This document shows positions 9,800-17,515 of a DNA stretch of 42,607 nucleotides, in pieces. The stretch spans positions 1-42,607 of IMG/VR virus record IMGVR_UViG_3300045912_000930; one strand, 5' to 3'. How positions within the stretch are numbered: position 1 is the stretch's first letter; each line of letters starts with the position of its first letter. The DNA comes from a virus. The translations under genes and the position numbers were made by a program. The notes below the pieces were generated by a model. It saw only the letters and a program-made list of their open reading frames with translations, ran no database searches and was not told where the DNA came from.

Positions 9800-10147
9800 C
9801 TACTCCTTCAGGATCGCGGGCACTTCCGGGGGTTTCTTGCGTTTCGTCGCGCCAGTAGCAGCCAGAACCGCCCACGCCAGGTACTCCACGTGATAGTCAC
9901 GGCGCGCGTCCTCGCGCAGTGTGTTCTCGTAGGCGGCCAGTGCTTCGGCCAGCGGCCAGCGCGTGATTTCTGCGTAGCGGGCCACGTCATAGCCTGCTAG
10001 CTCGCGCACCAGCTGGCCCCATTCGCCGTAATCATTCAGTAGGGCGGCACGGGCACGAACGCGGGCGACTGCGGCTGCTCGGGCCGGGGCTGGCTTCCCG
10101 CTGTCGAAGCAGTGACGGAATCGGCGTAGGAGCGCAGCCCGGCCTCT
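9800..10147 (-). CDS. T domain of tail assembly chaperone (made by -1 frameshift, gpGT)
   Basis: This frame is reached from the gpG gene by a -1 slip at T TTT TTA (10153 to 10147). I checked that it is open without a stop from 10147 to TAG at 9800-9802, giving 115 residues fused to the first 116 of gpG, a product of about 231 residues. The conserved part is the distal half (LNDYGEWGQLVRELAGY, then PLAEALAAYENTL and the C-terminal EYLAWAVLAATGA segment), which looks like a T-type helical domain. A stand-alone 69-residue frame from GTG 10009 exists, but it has no good ribosome site and would cut off the LNDYGEW motif. In lambda the equivalent fusion recruits tail tube protein to the tape measure. 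Confidence 0.8.
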   Translation of the reverse strand, partial: RGRAALLRRFRHCFDSGKPAPARAAAVARVRARAALLNDYGEWGQLVRELAGYDVARYAEITRWPLAEALAAYENTLREDARRDYHVEYLAWAVLAATGATKRKKPPEVPAILKE

Positions 10148-10494
10148 AAAAAACCTGTAAGCAGCGAGATGATGGCGCTCTTGACGGCCGCCTTGTCCTC
10201 GTCGCTGGAGAGGCCCCGCATGAAGGCGGCCGTCTGCTCAGCGCGCTCGGGCGACCAGTGCTCGCCGGGCACGCCGTCCGGAAGCAGCATTCCGCCCAGA
10301 AGCGTGAAAGCCTTTCCGCTGCCAATCACTTCATGCAGCAGCCGCACGGCGAACTCTTCTGGCTTCTCGCCGGGCCGCAGACGCACCGCGTCCAGGCCGG
10401 CCTCACGGATGTGCTTCATCAGCCAGAAGTCGTGCTCGATGGTGCTGCGCTTCACGGCGCGCCACTTCTGCCCGCCGATTTCCAGGTGATCCAC
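10036..10494 (-). CDS. Tail assembly chaperone gpG-like
   Basis: This 152-residue protein lies between tail tube and tape measure, the position of lambda gpG. Such chaperones coat the tape measure during tail assembly and are absent from the virion. It starts with GTG at 10494, preceded by TAGGAGAG at good spacing. The N-terminal ~115 residues form the conserved helical domain; the last ~35 (Ser, Pro, Gln-rich) lie after the frameshift site and look like the usual disposable tail. At codons 114-116 (GGT TTT TTA) the mRNA holds a canonical -1 slippery heptamer that yields the longer gpGT fusion. Confidence 0.85.
   Translation of the reverse strand: MDHLEIGGQKWRAVKRSTIEHDFWLMKHIREAGLDAVRLRPGEKPEEFAVRLLHEVIGSGKAFTLLGGMLLPDGVPGEHWSPERAEQTAAFMRGLSSDEDKAAVKSAIISLLTGFLEAGLRSYADSVTASTAGSQPRPEQPQSPAFVPVPPY
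10147..10153 (-). promoter_or_regulatory. Programmed -1 ribosomal frameshift site (T TTT TTA)
   Basis: On the minus strand, codons 114-116 of the gpG-like gene read GGT TTT TTA, so the heptamer T TTT TTA lies in the exact X XXY YYZ register. It is the same heptamer as the HIV-1 gag-pol slip site. A -1 slip continues in the open T frame to 9800 with no stop, in the gene position where lambda, HK97 and most siphoviruses use -1 (or sometimes +1) frameshifting. Sequence just downstream (10146 to about 10125) is GC-rich and could slow the ribosome, but I did not resolve a specific structure. Confidence 0.85.
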
Positions 10495-10536
10495 GTGTTC
10501 TCTCCTACAGCCAGTTAGTCAGCTAATCGTGTGTCA

Positions 10537-10545
10537 TGCTAAAAT
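10537..10545 (+). promoter_or_regulatory. Extended -10 promoter for the plus-strand zinc-ribbon gene
   Basis: TGCTAAAAT matches an extended -10 element (TGn plus TAAAAT, five of six to consensus). A weak -35 (TTAGTC at 10515-10520) is 19 bases away. The predicted start of transcription falls at or next to the ATG at 10552, which fits the absence of a ribosome site. Prediction from sequence only. Confidence 0.45.
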
Positions 10546-10551
10546 CACCGC

Positions 10552-10749
10552 ATGGCAAATGTTCCGGGTCCACAACCGGATGTGAAGTTCTGCCCCTCCT
10601 GTCAGGCTGAGCTGCGCAATGTTCCTCGCAATGAGATGAAGTCAAGGGCATACAAACGCCGCGACGGTTCTGTCGCACCTGATACCCACACATACGAATG
10701 CCTTAGCTGCAAGAGGCGATTTGAAATCAATCAAGACCGAGAACCATAG
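10552..10749 (+). CDS. Small zinc-ribbon protein, plus strand
   Basis: This 65-residue protein is the only convincing plus-strand gene in the window. It has two CxxC pairs (Cys14/Cys17 and Cys50/Cys53) spaced as in a small zinc ribbon, with a basic, hydrophilic middle (SRAYKRRDGS). It sits between tail tube and tail chaperone genes and runs against the tail operon, as a moron would. No Shine-Dalgarno sequence precedes the ATG, but an extended -10 box (TGCTAAAAT) lies 7 bases upstream, so a leaderless mRNA is likely. It may bind nucleic acid or another protein; its function is unknown. Confidence 0.65.
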   Translation: MANVPGPQPDVKFCPSCQAELRNVPRNEMKSRAYKRRDGSVAPDTHTYECLSCKRRFEINQDREP

Positions 10750-10791
10750 CAATGCTCGATTAACCCGACTACCTCAGGGGACTGCCTCCAT

Positions 10792-11562
10792 TCACAGCTT
10801 GCGGGCCACGAAGAACTGCTCACCCGCAGGCTTCGCCGTGTCCTTCTGCGCCTTGCCGCGCAGCGTGAACGTGCCGAACTCCTCGGAGATGAATTGCAAC
10901 TCACCGTCAGGGTTGAGCGTGAGCTTGTGGATGTCCACTTCCCAGCGCGGGCCGGAGGCCTGGTTCGCGGCGCTGAAATACTTCAGCCTGCCTTCGACCT
11001 TGCCAACCGAGAGCCCGCGGACTTGCGTGCTCGTGACGGCCGCCGCGCTGCCATCCCAGGTGGTCACGGCTTCGGTGAACACGCCGCCCGACTTGATCTT
11101 GACCAGGCCAAGCTCGGTATTGAGCTCGTAGTCCGTGCCCAGGACGCCAGCCTGCGCACCCTGCTTCACGGCAGTGACGGTGACCTGCTTGAAGCCCAGG
11201 TAGTACCAGCGGTCGAATTTGAGCGCCGCGCCGCCGTTGATCTGGCGGCCCGTCTGCGTCGAAGACGACGCCTGAGAGAACGTGGCCGTGTCGCCCAGCA
11301 GGGCCAGAGCCAGGTTCTCCGGGTCGTACTCGCTGAGCACCATCGAGACTTCGGCTTCGCTGCCGATCACGGCCTCTTTGTAGATGCCGCGCGCGCCGTC
11401 CATTGAAGACTTCTTCTGGACCGTCTCCACGGTGGTCGTGATGGCCAGCGACTCGACGTTGCCCAGGTGACGGTACCCCGTGGGGTTGCCATTCGCGTCG
11501 AAGCGGTCAAACAGGACTTCACCCGCCCCAAGCGAAAGATTTCCTGCATCTGGTGTAGGCAT
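10792..11562 (-). CDS. Major tail tube protein (gpV-like)
   Basis: This 256-residue protein builds the tail tube. It has the features of siphovirus tube subunits: an N-terminal arm followed by beta strands with conserved turns (GEVLFDRFDANGNPTGY, then GNVESLAITTTVET), and a compact all-beta body. The C-terminal segment (GRLKYFSAANQASGPRWEVDI, kept short here) is typical of tube proteins. It lies between the tail-terminator-type gene plus a small membrane protein and the G/GT chaperones, the lambda V position. ATG at 11562 has a strong GGAGGT site. The stop is at 10792-10794, converging on the plus-strand zinc-ribbon gene. Confidence 0.8.
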   Translation of the reverse strand: MPTPDAGNLSLGAGEVLFDRFDANGNPTGYRHLGNVESLAITTTVETVQKKSSMDGARGIYKEAVIGSEAEVSMVLSEYDPENLALALLGDTATFSQASSSTQTGRQINGGAALKFDRWYYLGFKQVTVTAVKQGAQAGVLGTDYELNTELGLVKIKSGGVFTEAVTTWDGSAAAVTSTQVRGLSVGKVEGRLKYFSAANQASGPRWEVDIHKLTLNPDGELQFISEEFGTFTLRGKAQKDTAKPAGEQFFVARKL

Positions 11563-11588
11563 GTGCTCTTACCTCCGAAAGGTTCGTC

Positions 11589-12230
11589 CTACCGCAACAC
11601 CGCCGCGCCAATGGCGATGCCTAGGCCGATTTTTCCGAGCGTGCTGAAGAACCGCTTCACCTTGCTGCCGCCCTTCGCGGCCCTTTCCCAGCGTTCGGCC
11701 TTCTCTTCTGCCGCAATTGCCTTCTCCTCAGCCGCTTGAACCTGCGCGCGCAGATCGGCGGTGTCCTGCTCGCATTTGCCCAGAGCGGCCTGGTCCTGGC
11801 GGCACTGGACAAGCTCGCGCGCAAGTTCGACGGCCGTCTGCTCGGGCATGACGCTGTACTTCGGAGCGTCTGGCAGCTGCCCGGCGACTTCGGGCTTCAA
11901 CTCCTCACGCTTCACCTCGGCCACGGCGCCTTCTGCTTGACGCACGTACTTCTCGATTACCCGCACGGCCTGGGCCTGCGTCCTGATTTCGCGTCTCTCC
12001 CGCTCCCACGCCGCGCGCTCGCGCTGCCACTGTTTCTCGCGCCGCTCGATGCGCTGCTGCGCTTCTTCAATGATCTTCTGCTTGCCCGCGATCACTTCGT
12101 CCTTGGCCTTGCCGTAGGCCTCGGCCTCTGCGGTCAGCTTCACCTGCTGAACGTACAGGTAGGCGAAGGTCGCGCCCAGCAACAGGAGGACGCCCACGGC
12201 CACGGTCAGCAGCTTTTCGGTCAGCGTCAC
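11589..12230 (-). CDS. Membrane coiled-coil protein in the tail module
   Basis: This 213-residue protein starts with GTG at 12230, overlapping the upstream stop (GTGA). Residues ~5-30 form a clear transmembrane helix (VAVGVLLLLGATFAYLYV). Next comes a long, highly charged coiled coil of Glu, Lys, Arg and Gln to about residue 110, a Pro-containing linker, a second coiled coil with Cys in CRQDQAALGKCEQD, and a C-terminal glycine-rich hydrophobic helix (GKIGLGIAIGAAVL). The N-terminal half resembles i-spanins of the Rz type, but the second hydrophobic end and the place between tail terminator and tube genes are unusual. No other lysis gene is in the window. It could be a spanin, a membrane-bound exclusion factor or a tail accessory protein. 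Confidence 0.6.
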   Translation of the reverse strand: MTLTEKLLTVAVGVLLLLGATFAYLYVQQVKLTAEAEAYGKAKDEVIAGKQKIIEEAQQRIERREKQWQRERAAWERERREIRTQAQAVRVIEKYVRQAEGAVAEVKREELKPEVAGQLPDAPKYSVMPEQTAVELARELVQCRQDQAALGKCEQDTADLRAQVQAAEEKAIAAEEKAERWERAAKGGSKVKRFFSTLGKIGLGIAIGAAVLR

Positions 12231-12670
12231 GACTTGCTCTCCAGGTTGAACCGGCTGGTGCTGTAGCGCACGACGAAGTCCACGGCAGCCACGCTGTAGT
12301 CCGCGTCCGTGGCGTCGTCGGCATCCCAGTCCGTGGATTCTTCGACAATCTCCAGCCCCAGTCCGCCCAGGCTTTGATCGGCCATGACAGACTGCACGGC
12401 CCACTTGCGGAGCGCGTCGTTGTCCTGGTCGTCGCCCACGATGCGGCACTTCACCTGCACCCGCAGCCTGCGCTCGACCAGCGGACTGCGCCGGTTGTCC
12501 GTGGCGCGGATGACCTCTTCGCGGATCGGATACACGCTGATCATGGGCAGTTGCGATTTCTCGACGGACTGCCGCCGCGAGCGATTCACCGTCGCGCCTG
12601 CTGGCTTGCCCGCGCCGTCGAGCGCCGCCACGACCGCCTGAAGTATTCGTTCCGTGTAGGAGTCAGCCAC
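12227..12670 (-). CDS. Tail terminator / minor tail protein U-like
   Basis: This 147-residue protein matches the pattern of tail terminator proteins that cap the tube and join it to the head: an N-terminal helix (TERILQAVVAAL), an RSRR segment, then PMISVYP leading into alternating strands, and a C-terminal strand (AAVDFVVRYST). It follows the FII-like connector gene by three bases and precedes the membrane coiled-coil and tube genes. GTG at 12670 has a GGAAGG site. Lambda places gene Z between FII and U; here no Z gene lies between them, and a Z-like gene is found far away at 37.3-37.9 kb. Confidence 0.65.
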   Translation of the reverse strand: MADSYTERILQAVVAALDGAGKPAGATVNRSRRQSVEKSQLPMISVYPIREEVIRATDNRRSPLVERRLRVQVKCRIVGDDQDNDALRKWAVQSVMADQSLGGLGLEIVEESTDWDADDATDADYSVAAVDFVVRYSTSRFNLESKS

Positions 12671-12673
12671 GCG

Positions 12674-12970
12674 CTACACCTTCCTCAAAAGCAACTCCGT
12701 GATTGCTCCGTCGCCCTGCCGCAGCCGCCGCCAGACCGTGTAGCTCACGCCGTCCACGATGCAGGCGTCGTCGTTCTTCACGTTCGGGAAGTCGCTGGTC
12801 TTGATCGTGGCCACGGCCACGCGCATGATCTGGCCCGCGCCGCCGTCCTGCTCCAGGCCGACCTCGTCGCGCTCGTCGAACAGGCACGGCTTGGTGACGC
12901 CTGCGACAGTGATGCTGTGGCCCCAATCGGCCAGCATCGTGTCCACGTCTGCGTCACCGAAATAAGCCAC
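12674..12970 (-). CDS. Head-tail joining protein (gpFII-like)
   Basis: This 98-residue protein resembles lambda FII and the Phage_attach group: an N-terminal helix, a beta sheet with VAVATIKTSDFPNVKNDD, then the paired strands CIVDGVSYTVWRRLRQGDG and ELLLRK. FII attaches the tail to the filled head. The gene lies after the small FI-like gene and before the tail terminator, the usual order. It starts with GTG at 12970. Length (lambda FII is 117 residues) fits. The assignment uses fold pattern and gene order, not a database match. Confidence 0.65.
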   Translation of the reverse strand: MAYFGDADVDTMLADWGHSITVAGVTKPCLFDERDEVGLEQDGGAGQIMRVAVATIKTSDFPNVKNDDACIVDGVSYTVWRRLRQGDGAITELLLRKV

Positions 12971-12982
12971 GCCCCCGCCTCG

Positions 12983-13171
12983 CTACTTGCTTTGGTCTTT
13001 GTCCTTGCCTCCGGTGTCCTGTTCCTCTTCGTCTTCGACCGGAGACAAAACACCGCCCAAGTAAGGCTCGGCTTCTTCCGGACGCAGCCGGATGGTCTCG
13101 CCCGGCATCACCGTCTTGCCCTTGTGCCCTTGCAGCACCCAGTTTGCCCGGTACAGTTTCTCTCCTGCCAT
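12983..13171 (-). CDS. Small head-module protein (FI-position)
   Basis: This 62-residue protein lies between capsid protein E and the FII-like joiner. The N-terminal half (KTVMPGETIRLRPEEAEPYLGG) follows a pattern common in short phage head proteins, where 'PGE.i.L..eeA..l...G' forms a small beta fold; the C-terminal half is very acidic and then Lys/Gln-rich, so probably disordered. A strong AGGAGG precedes the ATG at 13171. Lambda FI occupies this position and helps packaging, but this protein is half its size, so equivalence is positional only. Confidence 0.6.
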   Translation of the reverse strand: MAGEKLYRANWVLQGHKGKTVMPGETIRLRPEEAEPYLGGVLSPVEDEEEQDTGGKDKDQSK

Positions 13172-13202
13172 CAGTGCTCCTCCTTCAGGTGTCGGTTGCG
13201 CC

Positions 13203-14225
13203 TCAGATAACCTGCACGGCCATCGAAGCGTTCGGGCGATAGGGCACGATGAGCGGCGCGGACTGCATCATCAGGAACCGCACCGGCGGGTCTTCAACGA
13301 ACCACGACTTGCTGAAGAACTCGCGCGCTTGGAAGCCGGCCTGCTCGTCGCGGATTGCCCCGAAGTGCCGCGTGCCGAGCAGCCCGTTTTGCGCGACCAG
13401 GATCACCCAGCCGTCCTGAATGATCGCGACCTCAGTGCCGGTCTGCGGGTCCACATACCAGCCCGTGTAAACCCACAGGCGCTTGCCTCCGATGGTGCCT
13501 TTGAACTCCAGCCCCTCGACGCTGGCGATGGGAATCTGGAAATTGGCGAGCTGGCCCAGCTGCGTGTCAATGGCGTTCTGCGCGTCCGTGCTCTCGCGGA
13601 ATTTCCGCCAAGCCCCGACCGTGAACAAAACGTCGGTCACCGTGGCGCCGCTGGCCTGCGCGACCGTGAGCGCCCAGTCTTCGAGGTTATTGAGGGGCTT
13701 CACGCCGGCGTCACCCCACTTGCTGCCAGCGCCCAGTGTGATCGTGTGACCCACGGCGCGACCGAAGTCCACGACGACTCCCGGAAAACCTTCTCCGGTA
13801 ATCGTGGCCTTGCCGCTGCGCAGCACTTCGGCGGCCATGACCTCCAGCCGCCGCGTGAGCATCCCCAGCTGGTCTTCCAGTGCAACGGCCAGGTTCGCGC
13901 GCGCGCGGTCCATATTGGAGAGATCGCCGCCGATGCGCTCACCGGCGCGCCGCTTGAGCGCCTTCGAGGGATCGAAGACGCGCTTGTCCTTGATGTAGGC
14001 GGGCGTGAAGGTGTTGGTCTTGTAGCCCAGGCTTTCAACGACCTTGCCTTCCTTGAGCGGATGGACGAACGGAGCGATGCGCCGCTTGCCGTCGGCCACG
14101 TCGAACTTGATCTCCTCCTGCTCGGAGGTGACCACGTTCGGGAAGAACAGATCGAGCAGGAACGACGGCGGGCGCAGCAGCGAATCCACGACGCCGTTCA
14201 GAAATGCTGTGGTGTAGATGTTCAC
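13203..14225 (-). CDS. Major capsid protein (gpE family)
   Basis: This 340-residue protein is the main shell subunit. Its length equals lambda gpE (341) and it has the E-family features: an N-terminal segment 'FLNGVVDSLLRPPSFLLDLFF', a PAYIKDKRVFDP loop, the spine-helix region 'ALEDQLGMLTRRLEVMAAEVL', and a C-terminal 'DPPVRFLMMQSAPLIVP' segment typical of phage capsid protein E. It follows the decoration protein gene with GTG at 14225 and an AGGAG-type site. The order D then E then connector genes agrees with lambda-like phages. (Quoted segments are in separate parts of the chain.). Confidence 0.9.
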   Translation of the reverse strand: MNIYTTAFLNGVVDSLLRPPSFLLDLFFPNVVTSEQEEIKFDVADGKRRIAPFVHPLKEGKVVESLGYKTNTFTPAYIKDKRVFDPSKALKRRAGERIGGDLSNMDRARANLAVALEDQLGMLTRRLEVMAAEVLRSGKATITGEGFPGVVVDFGRAVGHTITLGAGSKWGDAGVKPLNNLEDWALTVAQASGATVTDVLFTVGAWRKFRESTDAQNAIDTQLGQLANFQIPIASVEGLEFKGTIGGKRLWVYTGWYVDPQTGTEVAIIQDGWVILVAQNGLLGTRHFGAIRDEQAGFQAREFFSKSWFVEDPPVRFLMMQSAPLIVPYRPNASMAVQVI

Positions 14226-14237
14226 GTTCGCTCCTCC

Positions 14238-14612
14238 TTAGGCGCTCACCGGCTTGTGCAGGTAGATGTTGAGATCGCGCAGCCCCGCGCGCACGCTGTC
14301 GGCGGTGTGCCCGGTGCCGTAGGTGATCGCGTTCTCGTTAAAGTCGCCGCTGATGTAGACGATTCCGCTCTTGTCCCCGCCCGTGGCGTCCACGTCCTCG
14401 GCGAGAATCGCCACAGGGGTTTGCGAGCCGTCGGCGGCAGCGGCCAGGCTGAGCACATACTTGCCCGACGCCGTGATCTTGCCGAGCAGCGCCCCACGCA
14501 CGAGGTTCTGGCCTGACGCGATGGTCACGTCGAGCGTGCGGATGGGGAAATCGCCCGCGTGCAGACGGTCCGGCGTGTAGCTCTCCGTGCTGAATTTCGG
14601 TTGCAAGTCCAT
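14238..14612 (-). CDS. Head decoration protein (gpD family)
   Basis: This 124-residue protein is close in length to lambda gpD (110), which forms trimers on the expanded capsid and stabilises it. The family features are visible: an N-terminal arm, 'GQNLVRGALLGKITASGKY', the alanine-rich 'LSLAAAADGSQTPVAILAED', and a GDFNENAI-type C-terminal part. It lies directly between the scaffold-like gene and the major capsid gene. ATG at 14612 is preceded by an AGAGGAG site. Confidence 0.88.
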   Translation of the reverse strand: MDLQPKFSTESYTPDRLHAGDFPIRTLDVTIASGQNLVRGALLGKITASGKYVLSLAAAADGSQTPVAILAEDVDATGGDKSGIVYISGDFNENAITYGTGHTADSVRAGLRDLNIYLHKPVSA

Positions 14613-14638
14613 TGCGTTCTCCTCTCTCCTTTAGCTCG

Positions 14639-15025
14639 TTAGCGAACCAAGCCAGCCTTGCGCGCCTGCTCCACGGTTGCCGCCGCCTGTTGTTCCTTGG
14701 TGGCGTCGGTGGGAGCCGGAGCCTCGGCGTGCGGCACGGGCGCGGGCGCATCGGCCTTCAGGTCGGCCAGGGTCTTGGCGCGCTTCTCTTTTTCGGCGGC
14801 CAGCACCTTCACTGCCGCCTCCGGCCCTGTGGTCTTGCCGTCGAACTTCAACTGGGCAATCAGGGCCTCGTATCCGGGCACCGCCTGAGCCTCCACGGCC
14901 TTGATTCGTTCGCGCTCGGCGGTTGCGCCGTCAGCTTTGCCGCGCTCATAGGCCGCTTGCTCCAGCGCCTCGATCTCAGCCTTGAACTCGGCTCGAAACT
15001 TGGCGGTCAAAACATCGCTTTCCAT
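14639..15025 (-). CDS. Scaffold-like protein (Nu3 position)
   Basis: This 128-residue, highly charged, helical protein overlaps the end of the S49 protease gene by 19 bases in another frame. The middle (KFDGKTTGPEAAVKVL) matches a motif often seen at the C-terminus of longer S49 peptidase proteins in related phages, so here the protease and scaffold parts are separate genes. In lambda, Nu3 scaffold is encoded inside the 3' part of gene C; this arrangement is an analogue. Ala/Pro-rich linker follows at ~90-105. ATG at 15025 has an AAGGAG site. Confidence 0.7.
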   Translation of the reverse strand: MESDVLTAKFRAEFKAEIEALEQAAYERGKADGATAERERIKAVEAQAVPGYEALIAQLKFDGKTTGPEAAVKVLAAEKEKRAKTLADLKADAPAPVPHAEAPAPTDATKEQQAAATVEQARKAGLVR

Positions 15026-15924
15026 GCGCTTCTCCTTTCGGTCAGGTATTGCCGGGCAAACGCCCGCGCTCTTGCGTGGGTTCTTTGCTCATGCTCCTGG
15101 TTCAGCTGGCGAATCAGATCGGCTTCAGTGGAAACGCCGTCCACTAGGCCGGCCTCAATCGCCTTGCGGCCCAGGAAAATCCGTCCATCGGCCATCTTGT
15201 CGAGCACCGTCTCCACGTCCGTGCCGCGATGCCGTGCCACTTCATTCACGAACACGCTGTACACGTGATCCACCTGCTCCTGAATCGCGGCGCGCGCCTC
15301 GTCGCTCAGCGGCTTGTGCTCGCTGGCGATCCGTTTGTACTTGCCAGCCGTGATCTCGGTGGTCTTCACGCCGCGCATCTCCTCGGCCTTGCTGAGGTCG
15401 GTGTGCGTGGCCACGACGCCGATGCTACCCACCTGCGTCGTCTCGCCGGTGATCAGCACGCGGTCGGCGGCGCTGGCGATCCAGTACGCGGCGCTGGTCA
15501 TCATTCCGTTCCCCAAGGCCACGACGGGCTTCCTGCCCCGCGCTTCGAAGATCGTCCGCGCCAGCTCGAACACGCCGTCCACATTTCCGCCCGGGCTGTC
15601 CACGCTCAGCAGGATCGAATGCGCGCGGTCATCGGCGAGCGCAGCCTTCAAGTCGCGCTCCAGCAGTTGCGTGCTGACGCCGCCGCTGATGCGCGTAAAC
15701 AAGTTCATGCGCTTGGCAATTACACCTTCGATGGGCAGCACGGCGACGCCATCCACGACTTCGTAGCCCTGTTTCTGGTTATCGAGTGGCTGGCCCAGGC
15801 GTGCTTCGATGGGGCGCAGGTCAACTTCTTCGCCCCGGAGATGCGCGAAGTAGATCTCGCGGATCTCCAGCAGCTTCTCCGGCACGATGGCCCAGGGCGC
15901 GTTGAGCACGTCAAGCAGCCGCAT
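15007..15924 (-). CDS. S49 (SppA-like) prohead protease
   Basis: This 305-residue protein is a signal-peptide-peptidase-type serine protease that matures the prohead, the role of lambda gpC. Conserved parts are visible: VAVLPIEGVIA (~60-70), the SVDSPGGNVDG loop (~107-117), the nucleophile region MMTSAAYWIAS with Ser144, and the base region ITAGKYKRIAS with Lys195/Lys197. It starts at ATG 15924 (AGGAG site), overlapping the portal gene by 14 bases. The C-terminal scaffold part is encoded separately by the next gene. Length is normal for the family. Confidence 0.9.
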   Translation of the reverse strand: MRLLDVLNAPWAIVPEKLLEIREIYFAHLRGEEVDLRPIEARLGQPLDNQKQGYEVVDGVAVLPIEGVIAKRMNLFTRISGGVSTQLLERDLKAALADDRAHSILLSVDSPGGNVDGVFELARTIFEARGRKPVVALGNGMMTSAAYWIASAADRVLITGETTQVGSIGVVATHTDLSKAEEMRGVKTTEITAGKYKRIASEHKPLSDEARAAIQEQVDHVYSVFVNEVARHRGTDVETVLDKMADGRIFLGRKAIEAGLVDGVSTEADLIRQLNQEHEQRTHARARAFARQYLTERRSAWKAMF

Positions 15925-17515
15925 CTTCGCGCTCCTCTGTTTCGCGATCTGTGCTGCGTTCCGGTTGCGGTTGCTGCGGATTGCTAGGGCCGGGCATCTT
16001 CACCACGACCAGGCCGTCGCGCTCCCGCATCCGGCGCTCTTTCACCTGCTCGCGGTGCTTGTCCTTCCACACGCCGCCGGTCAGCTGCATCGTCTCTTCG
16101 GCCAGCGTGCTTACGCCGATCTCTAACCGCTTCGCTGCGGCGTCCACTTCCTTTGTCGGGTCGATTTGTGCGGGCGCGTCGCCGATCCAGTCCGCTTGCA
16201 GGTAGGCGATGCGCCGGGCCGGGTCGTCAAAAAACCCAGGCGCAGCGATACGTCCAAGCGCGACGGCTTCTTCCATCCAGGCCTCGTACACGGGTGCGCA
16301 GAACGTCTGCGCCAGAAACTCCCGGCGCAGACGGAAGAACTTCCAGGCTTCCATCAGGGCCGCGCGCGCCGCGCTGTAGCTGGCGGTGAAATGCTTGATC
16401 AGCACCTCGAACGGCAGGCCCAGCGCGACGCCGATCTGCCGCAAAACCGACTGCACAAACGGGTCGAAGGCCGTGTTCGGGCGGTTCGGGCTGACCGTGG
16501 TGATGTCTTCGCCGGGAGCCAGGTCCACGATGGTGCCCGTGCCCAGCCGGATCTCGGCGTTGCTCGATGCCGCTGCGGGGTCGCCCGCCGGAGGCGCAAA
16601 GCCGTCGCCCGTTTCCGATTTGACGAACACGGTCAGCAGCGAAGCCACGACAGCGGCCATCAGTTCCGACTCGGTGTATTTGTCCAGCTGCTTGAGCGGC
16701 TCGACCACCGGGGCCAGGTAGGGCACGCCGCGCGTCTGGCCGGGCCGCGTGCGCTCGAAGATGTGCAGCACGTTCCGGCGACCCGTCCGCTCACCGAATG
16801 CCAGCACTCGGATAAAGTCCTGCTTGATTCCCTCGGGGCTGCCGGGATGATTGCGCAGGATGTGGTAGGCCACGGGCGCGCCGTTCGCGTCCATCTCCAC
16901 GCCCGCGACGATCTTGTTGCCTGCGTTCTCCTTTTTGCCCGCAGGTGTCTCCACGCGGTCGGCTTCCACCACCTGCACGCGCAGCGCGTAGGGATTCGTG
17001 CGGCTCTCGATCATCGGCAACAGCACGAAGGCGTCGCCGCTTTCGAGCGCTGAGCGGAAGACCAGGCTCTGCAGGCCGTAGAAGTTCTGCGTCCGGGTCA
17101 CGTCGCACTCCGCGGATTCGGCCCACACGCGAAACTCGCGTTCGACCTGAGCCGTCCACTCGTCGGCCTGCTCTTCGGTCATGCCCAGGGCTTCCCAATC
17201 GGGGCGCGGTAGCAGGCTCAGCCCCGTGCCCACCACGTTCATGACCACGGTATTGACCGCGCCCGTGGCCAGCGGCGCGTTGCGCACCATGTCGCGGCTT
17301 CGCGCGCGCAACGTCTCCAGGTCGAACAGCGTGTCCTCATCGGCGCTCGCGGGCGTGACGAACCAGTCCTTCAGCGACCGCCGCGTGTAGCTCGCTCCCG
17401 TCCAGCTAGCGGCGATGGCCATGACCATCCGATCGCGCATCCGCCTTGCCGCCCACGCGGGCGCAAAGTAGCTCACCACGCGGTCAAGCCAATTGGGTTG
17501 TGCGGGTGCGTTCAT
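15911..17515 (-). CDS. Portal protein (lambda gpB family)
   Basis: This 534-residue protein (lambda gpB has 533) forms the portal ring for DNA entry and exit. I place the start at ATG 17515, which overlaps the gpW stop (ATGA); a longer frame upstream only covers gpW. Family features include an N-terminal 'MRDRMVMAIAASWTGAS' region, 'NAPLATGAVNTVVMNVVGTG', 'LESGDAFVLLP', and the 'FTASYSAARAALMEAWKFF' helix typical of lambda portals. The C-terminus is hydrophilic and acidic. Gene order W-B-C agrees with lambda. Confidence 0.92.
   Translation of the reverse strand: MNAPAQPNWLDRVVSYFAPAWAARRMRDRMVMAIAASWTGASYTRRSLKDWFVTPASADEDTLFDLETLRARSRDMVRNAPLATGAVNTVVMNVVGTGLSLLPRPDWEALGMTEEQADEWTAQVEREFRVWAESAECDVTRTQNFYGLQSLVFRSALESGDAFVLLPMIESRTNPYALRVQVVEADRVETPAGKKENAGNKIVAGVEMDANGAPVAYHILRNHPGSPEGIKQDFIRVLAFGERTGRRNVLHIFERTRPGQTRGVPYLAPVVEPLKQLDKYTESELMAAVVASLLTVFVKSETGDGFAPPAGDPAAASSNAEIRLGTGTIVDLAPGEDITTVSPNRPNTAFDPFVQSVLRQIGVALGLPFEVLIKHFTASYSAARAALMEAWKFFRLRREFLAQTFCAPVYEAWMEEAVALGRIAAPGFFDDPARRIAYLQADWIGDAPAQIDPTKEVDAAAKRLEIGVSTLAEETMQLTGGVWKDKHREQVKERRMRERDGLVVVKMPGPSNPQQPQPERSTDRETEEREDAAA

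Noticed and set aside
9800-10009. Stand-alone 69-residue gene starting at GTG 10009
   Set aside because: No ribosome site, and the conserved LNDYGEW part lies upstream of this start in the same frame, which is reached by the -1 slip.
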